Positions 9,860-18,151 of a stretch of 64,000 bases of DNA are shown here, piece by piece; positions within the stretch are counted from its first letter, which is position 1; every line of letters begins with the position of its first letter. The position numbers and the translations under genes were made by a program. A model generated the notes under the pieces. It made no database searches and was not told the DNA's origin. It saw only the letters and a list, made by a program, of their open reading frames with translations. Source of the DNA: Robiginitomaculum sp. (GTDB lineage: Bacteria > Pseudomonadota > Alphaproteobacteria > Caulobacterales > Maricaulaceae); contig NVWK01000001.1 in NCBI GenBank assembly GCA_002733605.1, forward strand, positions 62,001 through 126,000. Direction: 5' to 3'.

Positions 9860-10112
9860 AACCCCCCCATCCTTGATGTGCGGGAAGTGTATCGAAACTC
9901 TGCGCAAATTCTAGGGAAACTTTTAGTCGTTTTCCGTATTATTTCATCCAGAATAGAAATACTTTTCCCTTAATCATTCATTTTTGCATGACAGAACACC
10001 GCTGATGGGGGATAAAAAACCTGACTCTCGACTTGCGTTCCAAAATGAAGCCCCTAGATTGCATGTATTGATAATCAATTGCATATATTGATAGTTAGAA
10101 GTGCGCATCACC
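9860..10112. other. divergent intergenic region, pccB / RND adaptor
   Basis: About 250 bp between pccB (reverse) and the RND adaptor (forward). It must hold both promoters. I see no convincing gene in it. The only clear structure is the pair of 15-bp direct repeats at 10059-10093, listed separately. The segment around 9905-9970 is AT-rich, as expected of promoter DNA. Confidence 0.5.
10059..10093. promoter_or_regulatory. 15-bp direct repeats upstream of RND efflux operon
   Basis: Two copies of TTGCATGTATTGATA (one G/A difference) start at 10059 and 10079, a 20-bp spacing or close to two helical turns, 20 nt before the probable adaptor start. Same-face direct repeats next to an efflux operon are a plausible regulator site or part of the promoter. 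No regulator gene is adjacent, so the binding protein is unknown. Confidence 0.4.
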
Positions 10113-11234
10113 ATGAAATTTAAACCTGCATATTTAATAGCCATCGGCATCTCGGTGTTCATCGTGGTCTGGTTCCTATACGGTAGCCTCATCAGAAAAG
10201 GCAATACACAAACATCTACGTCTGCAAACACGGCCTCGATAGAACCAACACTTCCAACGGTGGAAGTTCGTACCGTACGTTCTGAAATGCACGACAGTTT
10301 TATAGAGCTACACGGACGAAGCGAAGCCGTACGTGAAGTCGCTATAAAAGCGGAAACCGCAGGCCTTGTCGTCAAAACGCCCTTACGCGAAGGCCAGTTT
10401 ATAAAGCGCGGAACGGTTTTATGCGTTCAGGATGTCGACGCCCGCCAAGCCGTACTTGACCAAGCCAATGCCCTGCTCCGCTCGCGCGAACTGGAATACA
10501 ATGCCGCGCAAAAACTGGTGGATAAGGGCTATAGATCTTCAACCCAAGCGCTTGGTGCCCTTGCCGCACGTGACGGCGCGAGAGCCTCTGTCATGCAGGC
10601 AGAAATCGAACTGGACAATGTCATTACGCGCGCGCCTTTCAGTGGCATTTTTGAACATCAAATCGCTGAAATCGGAGATTATCTCGGCCCCGGAGATCCC
10701 TGCGGTCTTTTGGTCGATCTCGACCCGCTTATTATCACCGGTGAAGCTACAGAACATCAGGTTGGCTTGATACATACGGGGGATTCAGCAGAGATTTCAC
10801 TGGCAACAGGAGAAAATCTGATAGGCACGGTCCGCTATATCGAATCCCGGGCAAATCCGAACACACGCACATTCCGTGTGGAAATCGAAGTCCCGAACAA
10901 AGATAGAAGTTTAAAAGCCGGCGCGACCGCAAAAACCCGCCTGCCTTCCGGACAAGCCAGAACACATTTCATTCCGAGCAATGTGCTTGCCCTTGACGAT
11001 CTTGGTCGTGTGGGTGTGCGTCATCTGGACAGTGACAACCGTGTGCAATTTACACCGGTGACAATCATAGAAGAAGCGGCAGAGGGTATCTGGGTATCTG
11101 GGCTAGCTGACGAAACAACTTTGATCGTCCGGGGACAGGATTACGTAGCAGAAGGCACAATTGTGCACACGCAATACGACACCCCGAACACAACATCTAC
11201 TAGCGCCAGTAAGGCCATAGGCGGGAATCAGTAA
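10113..11234 (+). CDS. RND efflux periplasmic adaptor (HlyD/MFP family)
   Basis: Membrane fusion protein that links an inner-membrane RND pump to an outer-membrane channel (about 373 aa). It has one N-terminal membrane helix (roughly residues 5-22), a lipoyl-like first half (V-V-K-T-P-L-R-E-G-Q-F-I-K-R-G), a helical hairpin, and the matching lipoyl second half (I-T-R-A-P-F-S-G-I-F). A beta-barrel and membrane-proximal domain follow. ATG at 10113 is chosen over a GTG at 10101; neither has a strong ribosome site. The stop overlaps the pump gene start (TAATG), so the two are coupled. No outer-membrane channel gene is adjacent; it is presumably supplied from elsewhere. Confidence 0.93.
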   Translation: MKFKPAYLIAIGISVFIVVWFLYGSLIRKGNTQTSTSANTASIEPTLPTVEVRTVRSEMHDSFIELHGRSEAVREVAIKAETAGLVVKTPLREGQFIKRGTVLCVQDVDARQAVLDQANALLRSRELEYNAAQKLVDKGYRSSTQALGALAARDGARASVMQAEIELDNVITRAPFSGIFEHQIAEIGDYLGPGDPCGLLVDLDPLIITGEATEHQVGLIHTGDSAEISLATGENLIGTVRYIESRANPNTRTFRVEIEVPNKDRSLKAGATAKTRLPSGQARTHFIPSNVLALDDLGRVGVRHLDSDNRVQFTPVTIIEEAAEGIWVSGLADETTLIVRGQDYVAEGTIVHTQYDTPNTTSTSASKAIGGNQ

Positions 11235-14200
11235 TGACGGGTATTGTCGACTTTGCCGTACACCAATGGCGCATGACACTCGCACTCTTGGCGTTTTTTG
11301 TGATTGGCGGATTTCTCGCCATGTTCACAATTCCACTGGACGCAGAACCGGATGTCGACATTCCGTTTGTAACCGTGCAGGTCATCCTTCCTGGCGTCTC
11401 GCCAGAGGATTCCGAGCGTTTACTCGTCAAACCACTTGAAACAGAACTTAAATCCCTTGACGGGATCAAACAAATGGACGGTACCGCCGTCACATCCATG
11501 GGCATTATCGTCCTTGAATTTGACGCAAATTTCGATCAGGATTCAGCCGTAACGGATGTGTTGGAAAGCGTCAACAGGGCCCGCGGCGAATTACCACAAG
11601 AAGCCAAAGAACCATTGGTCAAAGAGTTAAACACCCAAACCCTCCCCATTATCGTGGTCAATATTTTCGGAGATGCACCGGACCGTAAAATACAAGAACT
11701 GGCGAAACAGCTCCGTGACCGCCTCGAAGCCAATTCGCATATCCTTGAAGCCATAATACAGGGTGAACGGGAAGATTTGCTCGAAGCGGTTATTGACCCC
11801 GCCCTGATGGAAAGTACCGGCATTACGTTCAATGAACTTGCAGGTGCTATTTCACGCAACAACGCACTGGTCACCGCTGGCAGTCTGGAAACGCAGACCG
11901 GCAAATTTGCTGTCAAGCTGCCGGGCTTGATCGAGCGCCCCTCTGATCTGGCAGACATTGTCATTCGTACCGACGCCGACGGATCCATCATACAACTGAA
12001 AGACATCGCAGATGTACGGCGTGGCTACAAAGACCGCACAAGCAATGCTCTGTTTCAGGGCCGTCCCTCCGTATCCCTTGAGGTTTCCAAACGGGCTGGC
12101 GAAAACATTATGGAAACCATTCAAATCGTGCGTGACATCACCGCTGAGGTTACTGCTGATTGGCCCAAAACGGTTCAAATCGAACTGAGCCAAGATCAAA
12201 CGGTTACAATTCTGGACATGATCAGGTCTCTCGTGTCGAGTATCGTCAATGCGGTTGTATTGGTCTTTATCGTCTGTGTTGCGGCCCTTGGGCTACGTTC
12301 GGCCCTTATGGTCGGGTTCGCGATCCCGGCAAGCTTCCTTATGACCGTCTTTATGTTTAGTGTACAAGGCACCAGCATCAATATGATGGTCATGTTCGGC
12401 ATGATCCTGTCTGTGGGCATTCTGGTCGACAGCGCCATTGTCATTATTGAATACGCGGATCGTAAATTGGCCGAAGGCCTACACCGCAAAGAGGCCTATA
12501 CCTTGGCTGGCAAACGCATGTTCTGGCCAATTGTTTCTTCTACGGCCACAACACTCGCCGCCTTCCTGCCCTTGTTGTTTTGGAACACTCTGCCCGGCCA
12601 GTTCATGTCATATTTCCCCAAAACACTGATATATATCTTGTCAGCATCCTTGCTCATGGCCCTTGTCTTCCTCCCGACAATTGGAGCTTTGTTAGGCCCC
12701 AAAAAACTTGTAGATCCCAGTGCAAGTCTCAAAGCCCTCTCGGGTAAAGACGGAAACCCTTTGGCCATCGAAGGCTTTACGGGTGCCTATGCCCGCCTCA
12801 TCGATACCTTGGCCCGCTGGCCCTCATTAGTTTTGATTGCCATACTCAGCCTTTCAGCCGGCATTTTTATCTGGTTCTCCAACACACCGCACAGAGTCGA
12901 GTTTTTCACCGCAGATGGCGGAGACGAGATTTATGTTTATGGACGTTCGCGCGGCAATACAGCCACCATCAATGAATACGAGATTGCCAAAAAAATCGAA
13001 GCCCGGTTACGGGGCATAGACGGCATAAAATCCATGTTTACAATCTCTGGCAACGGAGCGGCTTCCGGCGGCGGTTTCAATGGCCCGAACGGCATTCCTT
13101 TGGATACGGTTTCGCGCACATTCCTCGAGCTTAACCCCTTTGTAGAACGTCGCTCCACCGCAGAAATCGAAAGCGACGTACGCGCAGCCACTGCCAACAT
13201 GCCTGGCCTCATTGTCGAGGTCGAAGTGCTTGCTAATGGACCACCTACAGGCAAGGACATCACAATCGAGCTCACCTCTGATAATCTTCAGAGCCTCAAC
13301 GCATCGGCGCGTAGGCTCAGCCAATATTTTGAAACCAATCCTTCACTCCAAGAGGCCGAAAACACAATGCCATTGCCCGGCATTGAATGGCGACTTGAAA
13401 TTGACCGAGAAGAAGCAGGGCGCCTCGGACTGGATGTCGCCACAATCGGCGCCGCCGTGCAATTTGTCACCGAAGGATCTTTGGTCGGGTTTTATCGCCC
13501 TCTCGATACGGACGAGGAAGTAGACATTCGCATTCGCTACCCGAAAACATCGCGAGATCTCTCTGATCTTGACAATTTGCGCATTCAAACCAGTGAAGGC
13601 GCACTGCCTCTGTCCGCTGTGGTGACCCGTACGGCCCATACAAGACAAGACGCCATTTCACGGCGCAACCAATTGCTTGTCTATGAAGTTCGGGCAAATG
13701 TCCGTGAAGGTCTAGCTGTGAATCAAGTCGTAAATTCCGTCAAAACATGGATAACCGACGAAGCCAATTTTCCAGCCAATGTAAATCACCGCTTTTTAGG
13801 ACAGGATGAAGAAAACAAGGAAGCGGCACAATTTTTCGCCAAAGCCGGCATCGCGACACTGTTTATGATGGCCGTGATCCTGCTCTGGCAGTTCAATAGC
13901 TTCTGGCACGTCATCTTGACCCTCTCGGCCGTTGTATTCTCTATGGCCGGCGTTCTGTTGGGCTTGCAATTCTACCCCTATATCAGCACCCTTCTGTGCG
14001 GCACAGGCGTTTTGGCCCTCGCCGGGATTGTGGTGAATAACAACATTGTTCTGATCGACACCTATCAGAGGCTGAAACTGGAGGGCTATGAGTCCCACGA
14101 GGCCGCCGTCCGTACAGCAGCACAGCGTATGCGTCCGGTTTTCCTCACAACCATAACAACAATTATCGGGCTTATGCCGATGGTCTTGGCCGTGCAGGCC

Positions 14201-14416
14201 GATCTGTTCTCAGGTATATTCTCGACAAAAGGCACTTCAACCTCGGCCATTTGGGCACCGGTGTCTTATGTGTTGGTCTGCGGACTTGGCTTCTCGACAA
14301 TTCTGACCTTGATCCTAACGCCGGTCATGCTGGCCGCACCTGCTGTATGGATGGGCCATGTTCGCAAGATTTTTGCCTTCATCAACCCTAAAAAGCTCTT
14401 GGCGCTCAAAAATTAA
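11234..14416 (+). CDS. RND efflux transporter permease (AcrB-like)
   Basis: Inner-membrane RND proton antiporter of 1060 residues, the usual size, with twelve membrane segments and two large periplasmic loops in a repeated arrangement. The start (VDFAVHQWRMTLALLAFFV, then PLDAEPDVDIP) and the VTVQVILPGVSPEDSE segment match multidrug RND pumps. In TM4 the usual adjacent aspartates are D-S (GILVDSAIVIIE), so one of the two AcrB proton-relay aspartates is replaced. In TM10 the lysine position reads N (VVNNNIVLID). Both changes occur together, suggesting a subfamily with a different proton relay. Its substrate cannot be told from sequence. It ends by overlapping the last 4 bp of the convergent neighbour. 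Confidence 0.95.
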   Translation: MTGIVDFAVHQWRMTLALLAFFVIGGFLAMFTIPLDAEPDVDIPFVTVQVILPGVSPEDSERLLVKPLETELKSLDGIKQMDGTAVTSMGIIVLEFDANFDQDSAVTDVLESVNRARGELPQEAKEPLVKELNTQTLPIIVVNIFGDAPDRKIQELAKQLRDRLEANSHILEAIIQGEREDLLEAVIDPALMESTGITFNELAGAISRNNALVTAGSLETQTGKFAVKLPGLIERPSDLADIVIRTDADGSIIQLKDIADVRRGYKDRTSNALFQGRPSVSLEVSKRAGENIMETIQIVRDITAEVTADWPKTVQIELSQDQTVTILDMIRSLVSSIVNAVVLVFIVCVAALGLRSALMVGFAIPASFLMTVFMFSVQGTSINMMVMFGMILSVGILVDSAIVIIEYADRKLAEGLHRKEAYTLAGKRMFWPIVSSTATTLAAFLPLLFWNTLPGQFMSYFPKTLIYILSASLLMALVFLPTIGALLGPKKLVDPSASLKALSGKDGNPLAIEGFTGAYARLIDTLARWPSLVLIAILSLSAGIFIWFSNTPHRVEFFTADGGDEIYVYGRSRGNTATINEYEIAKKIEARLRGIDGIKSMFTISGNGAASGGGFNGPNGIPLDTVSRTFLELNPFVERRSTAEIESDVRAATANMPGLIVEVEVLANGPPTGKDITIELTSDNLQSLNASARRLSQYFETNPSLQEAENTMPLPGIEWRLEIDREEAGRLGLDVATIGAAVQFVTEGSLVGFYRPLDTDEEVDIRIRYPKTSRDLSDLDNLRIQTSEGALPLSAVVTRTAHTRQDAISRRNQLLVYEVRANVREGLAVNQVVNSVKTWITDEANFPANVNHRFLGQDEENKEAAQFFAKAGIATLFMMAVILLWQFNSFWHVILTLSAVVFSMAGVLLGLQFYPYISTLLCGTGVLALAGIVVNNNIVLIDTYQRLKLEGYESHEAAVRTAAQRMRPVFLTTITTIIGLMPMVLAVQADLFSGIFSTKGTSTSAIWAPVSYVLVCGLGFSTILTLILTPVMLAAPAVWMGHVRKIFAFINPKKLLALKN

Positions 14417-15348
14417 GGTAAAAACACACTTGGCGCATATACGACCGTAAACTGATACCCGCCCCCATAAAGCGCGCGGGCGATTTGAATACGGTCATCC
14501 AAACGTTGCACGAGGATTTTCGGGCTGTTCTCGGTTTCAAACATGGGTGCCATCCGTTCAAACGGAAGGGTCAGCGCAATCGGGTTTTGCCCTGTATCCG
14601 AGACAAGCTCCACACCTATATCATAGGCCCCCATCGGCATAATATTACCAAATATCAGGCTCCAGCGCCCCGTCGTATCCACCCGGCTTTCTCCGACAGG
14701 GTTTCCATTAGCATAAATGGTCACCTTGCCTTGTCGCAAAGACAAGCCGGAAAAAATAACGCCACCGGAATTATCATAATCAATAGCTTCCAGTATAAAC
14801 CCGTCCTGCCCCGGCAAATCCTCATACAAGGTTTGTAAGACCCGTGAACCGGCACCGGGGGCCGACAACAAAATCAGAGCCTTGGCAGGCACAAGAGTTT
14901 GGTCCATCTCGACAGGAATATCTTCAAATTCTACTTCCAGCCCTTTGATCAAAAGCAAGGATTGATCCGATCGCACCTGATGCCCATCCGGTGTGGTCAT
15001 CAACAAAGCCAGTTCCATAACATCGGGAAGCACAGTTTGCGTAAACGAGAATGTCCACTCCCCGGCACTATTCAGTTTTGTCGTCCCCAACACGCGCTCG
15101 CCGTGCAGCAATGACAATCCGGCACCGGCAACCCCTGTACCCTCCAAAACAAATCTCGCACCAAACTGTTCTATGGAAAGAACGCTCGCCGGAGAGATCA
15201 TATATTCATCATTGATTGTATTCGCCTCTACGTCCCCCACGGAGGTAGACGGGGTCTCATTCGTTTGCACGACAGAGACAAGCCCCCATAAGACAAGCGC
15301 CAATACCACGCCGGTTAAAAGCATCATAAGCGGTCTATTTTTAAGCAT
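14413..15348 (-). CDS. membrane-anchored Ig-like repeat protein with truncated LysM end
   Basis: A 311-residue protein with one N-terminal membrane helix (about residues 9-26) and at least two Ig-like beta domains of the type that carries G-x-G-x-G-A and S-A-G-E-W-T-F or T-T-G-R-W-S-L turns. Alphaproteobacterial relatives end in a LysM peptidoglycan-binding module. Here the C-terminus starts like one (I-L-V-Q-R-L-D-D-R-I-Q-I-A-R-A-L-Y-G-G-G, then FTVVYAPS) but stops before the second half. So it is probably envelope-associated, with weak or lost LysM binding. ATG at 15348 is chosen for its strong GAGGGGG site; an earlier in-frame ATG at 15366 is less likely. Function unknown. Confidence 0.8.
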   Translation of the reverse strand: MLKNRPLMMLLTGVVLALVLWGLVSVVQTNETPSTSVGDVEANTINDEYMISPASVLSIEQFGARFVLEGTGVAGAGLSLLHGERVLGTTKLNSAGEWTFSFTQTVLPDVMELALLMTTPDGHQVRSDQSLLLIKGLEVEFEDIPVEMDQTLVPAKALILLSAPGAGSRVLQTLYEDLPGQDGFILEAIDYDNSGGVIFSGLSLRQGKVTIYANGNPVGESRVDTTGRWSLIFGNIMPMGAYDIGVELVSDTGQNPIALTLPFERMAPMFETENSPKILVQRLDDRIQIARALYGGGYQFTVVYAPSVFLP

Positions 15349-15513
15349 ATCCCCCTCTTTATTCAAAATAGTGACCGCACGTCTTGTCAGAATCGTTTTA
15401 AGCTCTAAGCATATTGAAACGATCTAAAACCAGAACTGGCCATTTGCACGCAAGACAGGCAATCTAACCCACCGCGATGGCAAGTGACAATACACTTTGA
15501 AGGAAGAAACACT

Positions 15514-16137
15514 GTGAAAGCAGCAAAACCAGCACCTAAACAGCAAAAAAAAAGTATATGTGTCTTTTGTGGCGCATCAAAAGTTGTTGACGAGCACTAT
15601 TTTACACTGGCCGAAGACACCGGCACCAACGTTGCAAACCGGGGATACCGGTTAGTCTATGGCGGCGGCGGCATCGGTTTAATGGGCGCGACCGCATTGG
15701 CCGCCCACAATGCTGGCGGGGATGTCCTAGGAATTATCCCGAAGTTTTTAACCGAGATCGAAGATTTACTCACCGAAATCGACCATCGGATCGTCGATGA
15801 CATGCATGAACGCAAACACCAGATGTACGAAGAATCCGATGCCTTTCTGGTTCTCCCAGGCGGGATCGGTACATTGGAAGAAGCCATTGAAATCATTTCA
15901 TGGATGCGGTTGCATTTGCACACCAAACCTTTGGTGTTTTTGGATACAGACGGGTATTGGGCCCCAATTATGGAACTGCTTCGCCATACGATTGACGCAA
16001 AATTCAGCCCCGAATGGGTCAGAGGCCATCTCTTTCGCGAAGAAACGGTTAAAAGCGCTCTTGATCTCATAGAAGCCCAATGGGCCAACCCTGCCCCTAA
16101 GGGCGAAATACAAGTGTCCAATGTCGAGGACTTCTGA
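15514..16137 (+). CDS. LOG family TIGR00730 Rossmann-fold protein (nucleoside 5'-monophosphate phosphoribohydrolase)
   Basis: Member of the LOG/TIGR00730 family (about 207 aa), which includes cytokinin riboside 5'-monophosphate phosphoribohydrolases and general purine/pyrimidine monophosphate nucleosidases. The diagnostic P-G-G-x-G-T-x-x-E motif is present as PGGIGTLEE, along with V-Y-G-G-G-G-I-G-L-M-G and the M-H-E-R-K-H-Q-M segment that supplies active-site residues. GTG at 15514 is chosen because AGGAAG lies 7 nt ahead (15501-15506); an upstream GTG gives only a poorly placed start. It converges on the methionine sulfoxide reductase gene. The physiological substrate in bacteria is not certain. 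Confidence 0.92.
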   Translation: MKAAKPAPKQQKKSICVFCGASKVVDEHYFTLAEDTGTNVANRGYRLVYGGGGIGLMGATALAAHNAGGDVLGIIPKFLTEIEDLLTEIDHRIVDDMHERKHQMYEESDAFLVLPGGIGTLEEAIEIISWMRLHLHTKPLVFLDTDGYWAPIMELLRHTIDAKFSPEWVRGHLFREETVKSALDLIEAQWANPAPKGEIQVSNVEDF

Positions 16138-16140
16138 TCC

Positions 16141-16620
16141 TTAGCTTTGAACGCCGTGTAAAAGCCGCGCGCATATAGCCTCTAAGCCATTCTGATCGTC
16201 CCCGTCAAAAGCAGAAACCTGCGTTGAATCCACATCCAGCACAGCCGCCAACTGCCCGTCTGCACCAAACACAGGCACAACAATCTCAGAATTCGTGCGG
16301 CTATCACAGGCAATATGGCCATCAAAAGCATGTACATCTTTAACAATCAGGGTCTTGTGATCTACGGCAACCGCGCCACACACACCCCGCCCAATCGGAA
16401 TACGCAAACACCCAAGCGTGCCCTGATACGGCCCGACAACCAGCTCGGTCGGCTTAAGCGGATCAACAAGATAAAACCCTGTCCAGAAAAAGTGTTCGAA
16501 CGCCTCGCTTAACAAGCAAGCGGCCGTTGCATATCGTGCAACAGCCGATGTTTCGCCGTCTATGACAGCTGCAATTTCCTTGCCAACGCGAGTATATATT
16601 TCCGGTTTGGTTTCGCTCAA
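16141..16620 (-). CDS. msrC: GAF-domain free methionine-(R)-sulfoxide reductase
   Basis: Reduces free methionine-(R)-sulfoxide in the cytoplasm, using a GAF fold. The 159-residue protein has all three cysteines expected of fRMsr (E. coli YebR type): C71 in L-G-C-L-R-I-P, C81 in G-V-C-G and C105 in H-I-A-C-D-S, within the family block F-W-T-G-F-Y and S-E-I-V-V-P-V. The start codon appears to be TTG at 16620, overlapping the stop of the SDR gene (TTGA); no in-frame ATG or GTG offers a better start. That arrangement predicts translation coupled to the SDR gene. Confidence 0.9.
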   Translation of the reverse strand: MSETKPEIYTRVGKEIAAVIDGETSAVARYATAACLLSEAFEHFFWTGFYLVDPLKPTELVVGPYQGTLGCLRIPIGRGVCGAVAVDHKTLIVKDVHAFDGHIACDSRTNSEIVVPVFGADGQLAAVLDVDSTQVSAFDGDDQNGLEAICARLLHGVQS

Positions 16621-17519
16621 CCCTTCATCGCCTTTTCAACAAATTTTTGAGACTGTTGAAAACCTTGCGTGAACTCGACCTGTCCGACCGGATCTCCGAT
16701 CTTCTCCATCGCCGCCATCACATTCTCTGGTGTTTGGTCTTCGGGCGGCAAGAAAATGCCGTCTGTTTCGTAAATAATAGTACGCGCATAGCCGCCAGCA
16801 CCGGCACATAAAATGATTCTGTTCGGCGCCTCATCATGCACAAGCGCCAACAATCCCGCCGAAACGGATTCCGGTGTCAGAAGCTTAAGCGCGTCTGGCG
16901 GAATTAATCCCTCTGTCATGCGCGTATGCGCCGCAGGTGCCAGTGCATTTACCCGAATATCGTATTTCGCCCCTTCAATGCACAATGTATTCATAAAACC
17001 AACGACAGCGGCCTTGGCGGCTCCATAATTGGCCTGCCCAAAATTGCCATACATGCCGGACGAGGACGTGGTCATAACAATACGACCATAATTCTGCGCC
17101 TTCATAATTTCCCAGACGGCCTTCGTGCAGTTCACACTGCCCATCAAATGCACATCAACAACGGTTTGGAAATCTGCGATGTCCATTTTGGAGAAAGATT
17201 TATCGCGCAAAATACCGGCATTATTGACCAAAATATCAATCCGGCCCCATTTTTCCATGGCTTCAGCAACCATAGCGTCAACTTCATCGGCTTTCGCCAC
17301 ATTGGCACCACTGACAATCGCCTCGCCGCCATCCGCAATAATCAGATCGGCCACTTCCTGGGCAAGGGTTTTAGAACCGCCCGTACCATCAGCAGCCCCG
17401 CCCAAATCATTGATGACAAGTTTTGCGCCACGCGCCGCCAATGCCAAAGCATGCGAACGGCCAAGACCCTGCCCGGCCCCTGTTACAATAGCGACCCGGT
17501 TGTTAAAATCTATTTTCAT
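16617..17519 (-). CDS. SDR family dehydrogenase, HSD17B4-like
   Basis: A 300-residue short-chain dehydrogenase close to the dehydrogenase part of peroxisomal multifunctional beta-oxidation enzymes. The NAD-binding motif is TGAGQGLG, the middle has NNAG, and the catalytic S-Y-K set lies in TTSSSGMYG and Y-G-A-A-K. A C-terminal extension after about residue 250 (D-G-I-F-L-P-P-E) is typical of this subgroup. Directly downstream of a MaoC-type hydratase in the same direction and upstream of msrC, it would fit (R)-3-hydroxyacyl-CoA oxidation. Substrate not proven. The start at 17519 gives the normal N-terminus. Confidence 0.92.
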   Translation of the reverse strand: MKIDFNNRVAIVTGAGQGLGRSHALALAARGAKLVINDLGGAADGTGGSKTLAQEVADLIIADGGEAIVSGANVAKADEVDAMVAEAMEKWGRIDILVNNAGILRDKSFSKMDIADFQTVVDVHLMGSVNCTKAVWEIMKAQNYGRIVMTTSSSGMYGNFGQANYGAAKAAVVGFMNTLCIEGAKYDIRVNALAPAAHTRMTEGLIPPDALKLLTPESVSAGLLALVHDEAPNRIILCAGAGGYARTIIYETDGIFLPPEDQTPENVMAAMEKIGDPVGQVEFTQGFQQSQKFVEKAMKG

Positions 17520-17547
17520 TGAAAATCCCTTTTAGATATAAATCTTT

Positions 17548-18000
17548 TTAAACAAATATGAGCATGAGCCATTCCGCCACGAGTGCGGGTTTAGCTCCTC
17601 CGTCAATTTCAACGGTAACGGTGTAGCTGAGTAAAAGCTGTCCCGGATTTTTTTCCGTCGCAGATGCCAGCGTGAAACGCCCACGCACCCGCGAACCACT
17701 TGGTACAGGCGAAAGGAAACGAACTTTGTTAAGCCCGTAATTCATACCCATTTTCACTCCCGGAACTTCCGGCAAACCGGTTTCTGCAAACCGGGAGAGA
17801 AGTGACAAGCTTAGAAACCCATGCGCAATCGTCCCACCAAAAGGCGTAAGCGCCTTGGCTTTCTCTGCGTCCAAATGGATAAACTGATGGTCTTCAGTCA
17901 CATCGGCAAATGTAGAAATCCGCTCTTGGGGAATTTCTACCCAATCCGATACACCCAACTCTTGTCCGATTTTTGATTGTAAGTCTGCTAAAACACTCAT
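17548..18000 (-). CDS. MaoC family (R)-enoyl-CoA hydratase
   Basis: A 150-residue hot-dog-fold hydratase. The hydratase-2 catalytic pair is visible as D37 and H42 in T-E-D-H-Q-F-I-H, followed by F-G-G-T-I-A-H-G-F-L. Members hydrate trans-2-enoyl-CoA to (R)-3-hydroxyacyl-CoA. The downstream SDR, 28 nt away, could oxidise that product, and the divergent AMACR-like racemase fits branched or unusual acyl-CoA breakdown. Length and motifs are typical. Confidence 0.92.
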   Translation of the reverse strand: MSVLADLQSKIGQELGVSDWVEIPQERISTFADVTEDHQFIHLDAEKAKALTPFGGTIAHGFLSLSLLSRFAETGLPEVPGVKMGMNYGLNKVRFLSPVPSGSRVRGRFTLASATEKNPGQLLLSYTVTVEIDGGAKPALVAEWLMLIFV

Positions 18001-18034
18001 CGTGCGCTCCTATGCCATATTTGCACTTCAATAC

Positions 18035-18052
18035 TATGCATTTTGTTGCATA
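18035..18052. promoter_or_regulatory. inverted repeat between MaoC and AMACR genes
   Basis: TATGCA at 18035-18040 and TGCATA at 18047-18052 form an inverted repeat with a 6-nt spacer in the 151-bp divergent region. The position suits an operator for both acyl-CoA genes. The repeat is short, so chance is possible, and no regulator is adjacent. Confidence 0.35.
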
Positions 18053-18151
18053 ATAGAGTAAAAGCACAGACGCGCAAGCAAAAGGAACCGAACTTCGCAA
18101 AACGCGATAAAATACTTTACCAAGTCCATTTCTCCCTTAAACAAGGTTATC

